Assembly (NCBI RefSeq): GCF_011694515.1
Contig: NZ_CP050192.1
Coordinates: 3,978,172-4,042,171, forward strand
From: Mycobacterium sp. DL592
GTDB lineage: Bacteria; Actinomycetota; Actinomycetes; Mycobacteriales; Mycobacteriaceae
Length of the DNA stretch: 64,000 bases
Direction of reading: 5' to 3'
Shown here one piece after another: positions 62,759 to 64,000 of this stretch (position 1 is the first letter of the stretch; every line of letters begins with the position of its first letter). The notes beneath the pieces are model-generated. The model was not told where the DNA came from and ran no database searches. It saw nothing but the letters and a program-made list of their open reading frames with translations. The position numbers and the translations under genes were made by a program.

Positions 62759-64000
62759 ATGTCGATACTGCACAGCCAACTCTCGATCTATCGAGCAATC
62801 GACGAGTTAGTCGTCAGCGCGCGCTTAGGCACCCACGGTGCGGCCGACAGGCAACTCTTGGCCACCGCCGCCCACCTACTCCCCAATAGCACGGGGTTTG
62901 GCCAAGCCGGGTGGTCGGGCGAGCTCGAGAAGTTCCTCGAATCCCATCGGCCGCCAGACCGGACCGACCAGGGAAACATCTTCCCTGAGCTGGCTGAGGC
63001 CGCCGCGGAGATCAATGCCGCACCGCCGCCTCGACTGATCCGCACCACCGACTCTTCGGCCGTGGCTGTCCAGACGTTCTCCCGTGCGGAGCCACCAGAC
63101 GACTCGCCGTCAGACGACACGTACGACTCGTCCTACGATCCGGTGCTGGCCCGCGCAAGTTACGGCGCATTCGTGTTGGCGAAGCTGTACGAGATCGCCG
63201 GCCGCGACATCGGGCCCCCGGAGGTCCTCGGGGAACTACGCGAAGTGCTGGCCGTGGGTATCGACGTGTTCACTCCCGGCGCGGGATTGGACAGGCGAAC
63301 CGGAGCGGCTGACTACCTGCTCGCCAATATGGCAGGCATCAACTCCCGCCAGGATTGGACAGGGACGGTGACCGGCGAACTCACTGCCAGGTTCGGCGTC
63401 AACCCGCGCTTCGCCAACGATTCCAAGCCATGTTTCGGGTCACTGGAATTGGTCGACGACATCTACTGCAGCACCGTCGTCACCGACTCCTATGACGCCG
63501 ACGTGAGCGTGTCGGATGTCGAGAAAATCCTCGACCCGCTCAATTGGGATTTGTGCTGCAAGTTCTTTCACGCCATGACGATCAATGCTCCGAACCCCAA
63601 CGCTCAGGGCTGGAGCAGGGTCCGGGAGAAGATCGGCGCCGAGTACCCGGAGTACTTCCTGCAGACCGACCTCATTTTCTTCAAAGGCCGCCGACCCGAT
63701 GGCACCCTCTTTCTCAACTACGACCTCGACCCGGATCCGCCGGCCGACACCGACAGCTGGGTGAAGGTCGACAACGGCTACATCCATGTTGCGCCGGCGA
63801 ATGACACCAACAATCGCAAGCTGCCTGGCGTCCGCATCCGCACCAGCAAGAAAGAGCATGTCGACGGCCTCAGCCCATGTGCCACGGCAGCACTCGCCTG
63901 CCTGATGGGCTGGGGGGACACCGGCCGCGAGATGCTGGCCGGAACGGCGCGACGGGTCGCGCAAGGCGCCAAGCTGGCGCGAAAACTCACGCCCTTCAAG
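62759..64000 (+). CDS. unrecognised protein, possibly START/SRPBCC-like (3' end beyond window)
   Basis: 414 codons are open to the end of the window. Features: N-terminal helices (HSQLSIYRAIDELVVSARLG), an acidic Ser/Asp linker (SDDTYDSSYDPV, about residues 117-128), a helical segment (SYGAFVLAKLYEIAGRDIGP), and a C-terminal part with LDPLNWDLCCKFFHAM and VRIRTSKKEHVDGLSP that loosely recalls START/SRPBCC lipid-binding folds. No membrane segment. Codon usage is less GC-biased than the flanking core genes, which may indicate acquisition. Divergent from the polyprenyl-synthase pair. Confidence 0.7.
   Translation, partial: MSILHSQLSIYRAIDELVVSARLGTHGAADRQLLATAAHLLPNSTGFGQAGWSGELEKFLESHRPPDRTDQGNIFPELAEAAAEINAAPPPRLIRTTDSSAVAVQTFSRAEPPDDSPSDDTYDSSYDPVLARASYGAFVLAKLYEIAGRDIGPPEVLGELREVLAVGIDVFTPGAGLDRRTGAADYLLANMAGINSRQDWTGTVTGELTARFGVNPRFANDSKPCFGSLELVDDIYCSTVVTDSYDADVSVSDVEKILDPLNWDLCCKFFHAMTINAPNPNAQGWSRVREKIGAEYPEYFLQTDLIFFKGRRPDGTLFLNYDLDPDPPADTDSWVKVDNGYIHVAPANDTNNRKLPGVRIRTSKKEHVDGLSPCATAALACLMGWGDTGREMLAGTARRVAQGAKLARKLTPFK

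Overview
The window is about 64 kb of GC-rich DNA (roughly two thirds G+C) from a mycobacterium, most likely a fast-growing environmental Mycolicibacterium. The backbone genes follow the order I recall for Mycobacterium tuberculosis Rv3409c to Rv3450c: choD, guaB3, guaB2, a small DUF-type gene, rsdA, sigD, an Rv3415c homologue, whiB3, groEL1, groES, tsaD, rimI, tsaB, tsaE, alr, gadB, nnr, glmS, an Rv3438 homologue, the Rv3439c/Rv3440c pair, glmM, rpsI, rplM and the ESX-4 locus. Blocks of accessory genes interrupt this order. Assignments rest on reading the translated sequences and on remembered family knowledge; no database search was possible. Layout: 1-7.8 kb holds a truncated choD, the IMP dehydrogenase pair, the SigD/RsdA sigma and anti-sigma pair and whiB3. 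7.9-15.3 kb is accessory: a leaderless SDR, a five-gene co-directional operon (NTF2-like protein, sulfotransferase, DUF1214-like protein, SDR, mycofactocin-type SDR), an enoyl-CoA hydratase translationally coupled to a 32-residue small ORF, and two secreted or anchored small proteins. 15.5-17.7 kb is groES-groEL1 with a CIRCE/HrcA operator in the promoter. 17.8-24.4 kb is a tightly overlapping minus-strand run (alr, hydrolase, tsaE, tsaB, rimI, tsaD, NTF2-like, epoxide-hydrolase-like) combining cell-wall D-alanine supply and the tRNA t6A machinery. 24.5-29.4 kb is an accessory GntR / HAD / choline-kinase-like / dimethylglycine-dehydrogenase-like group. 29.5-42.3 kb returns to the core: gadB, NAD(P)HX repair, and the amino-sugar enzymes GlmS and GlmM that feed UDP-GlcNAc, with a T7SS-associated pair between them and the ribosomal operon rplM-rpsI. 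42.5-51.8 kb is an insertion between rplM and esxT: thioesterase, GH3 glycosidase, GNAT, an alcohol/aldehyde dehydrogenase operon with a GAF regulator, TetR, an F420-reductase-like protein and an NTF2-like protein. 51.8-60.9 kb is ESX-4 (esxT, esxU, Rv3446c-like, eccC4, eccD4, mycP4, eccB4). 60.9-64 kb is a divergent locus of a polyprenyl diphosphate synthase and two unrecognised proteins, one running off the window end. Main observations: eccC4 is broken by a frameshift at a point where about 140-170 residues appear to be missing, so ESX-4 may be inactive here. At least nine genes, including eccB4, eccC4 and eccD4, have a TANNNT -10 hexamer 6-7 nt before the start codon and so look leaderless. 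The groES operator has a third half-site. Short tandem repeats sharing a 15-bp core are inserted in frame in both tsaD and nnr. The polyprenyl synthase locus and the sulfotransferase/mycofactocin-SDR operon are the best candidates for undescribed pathways.
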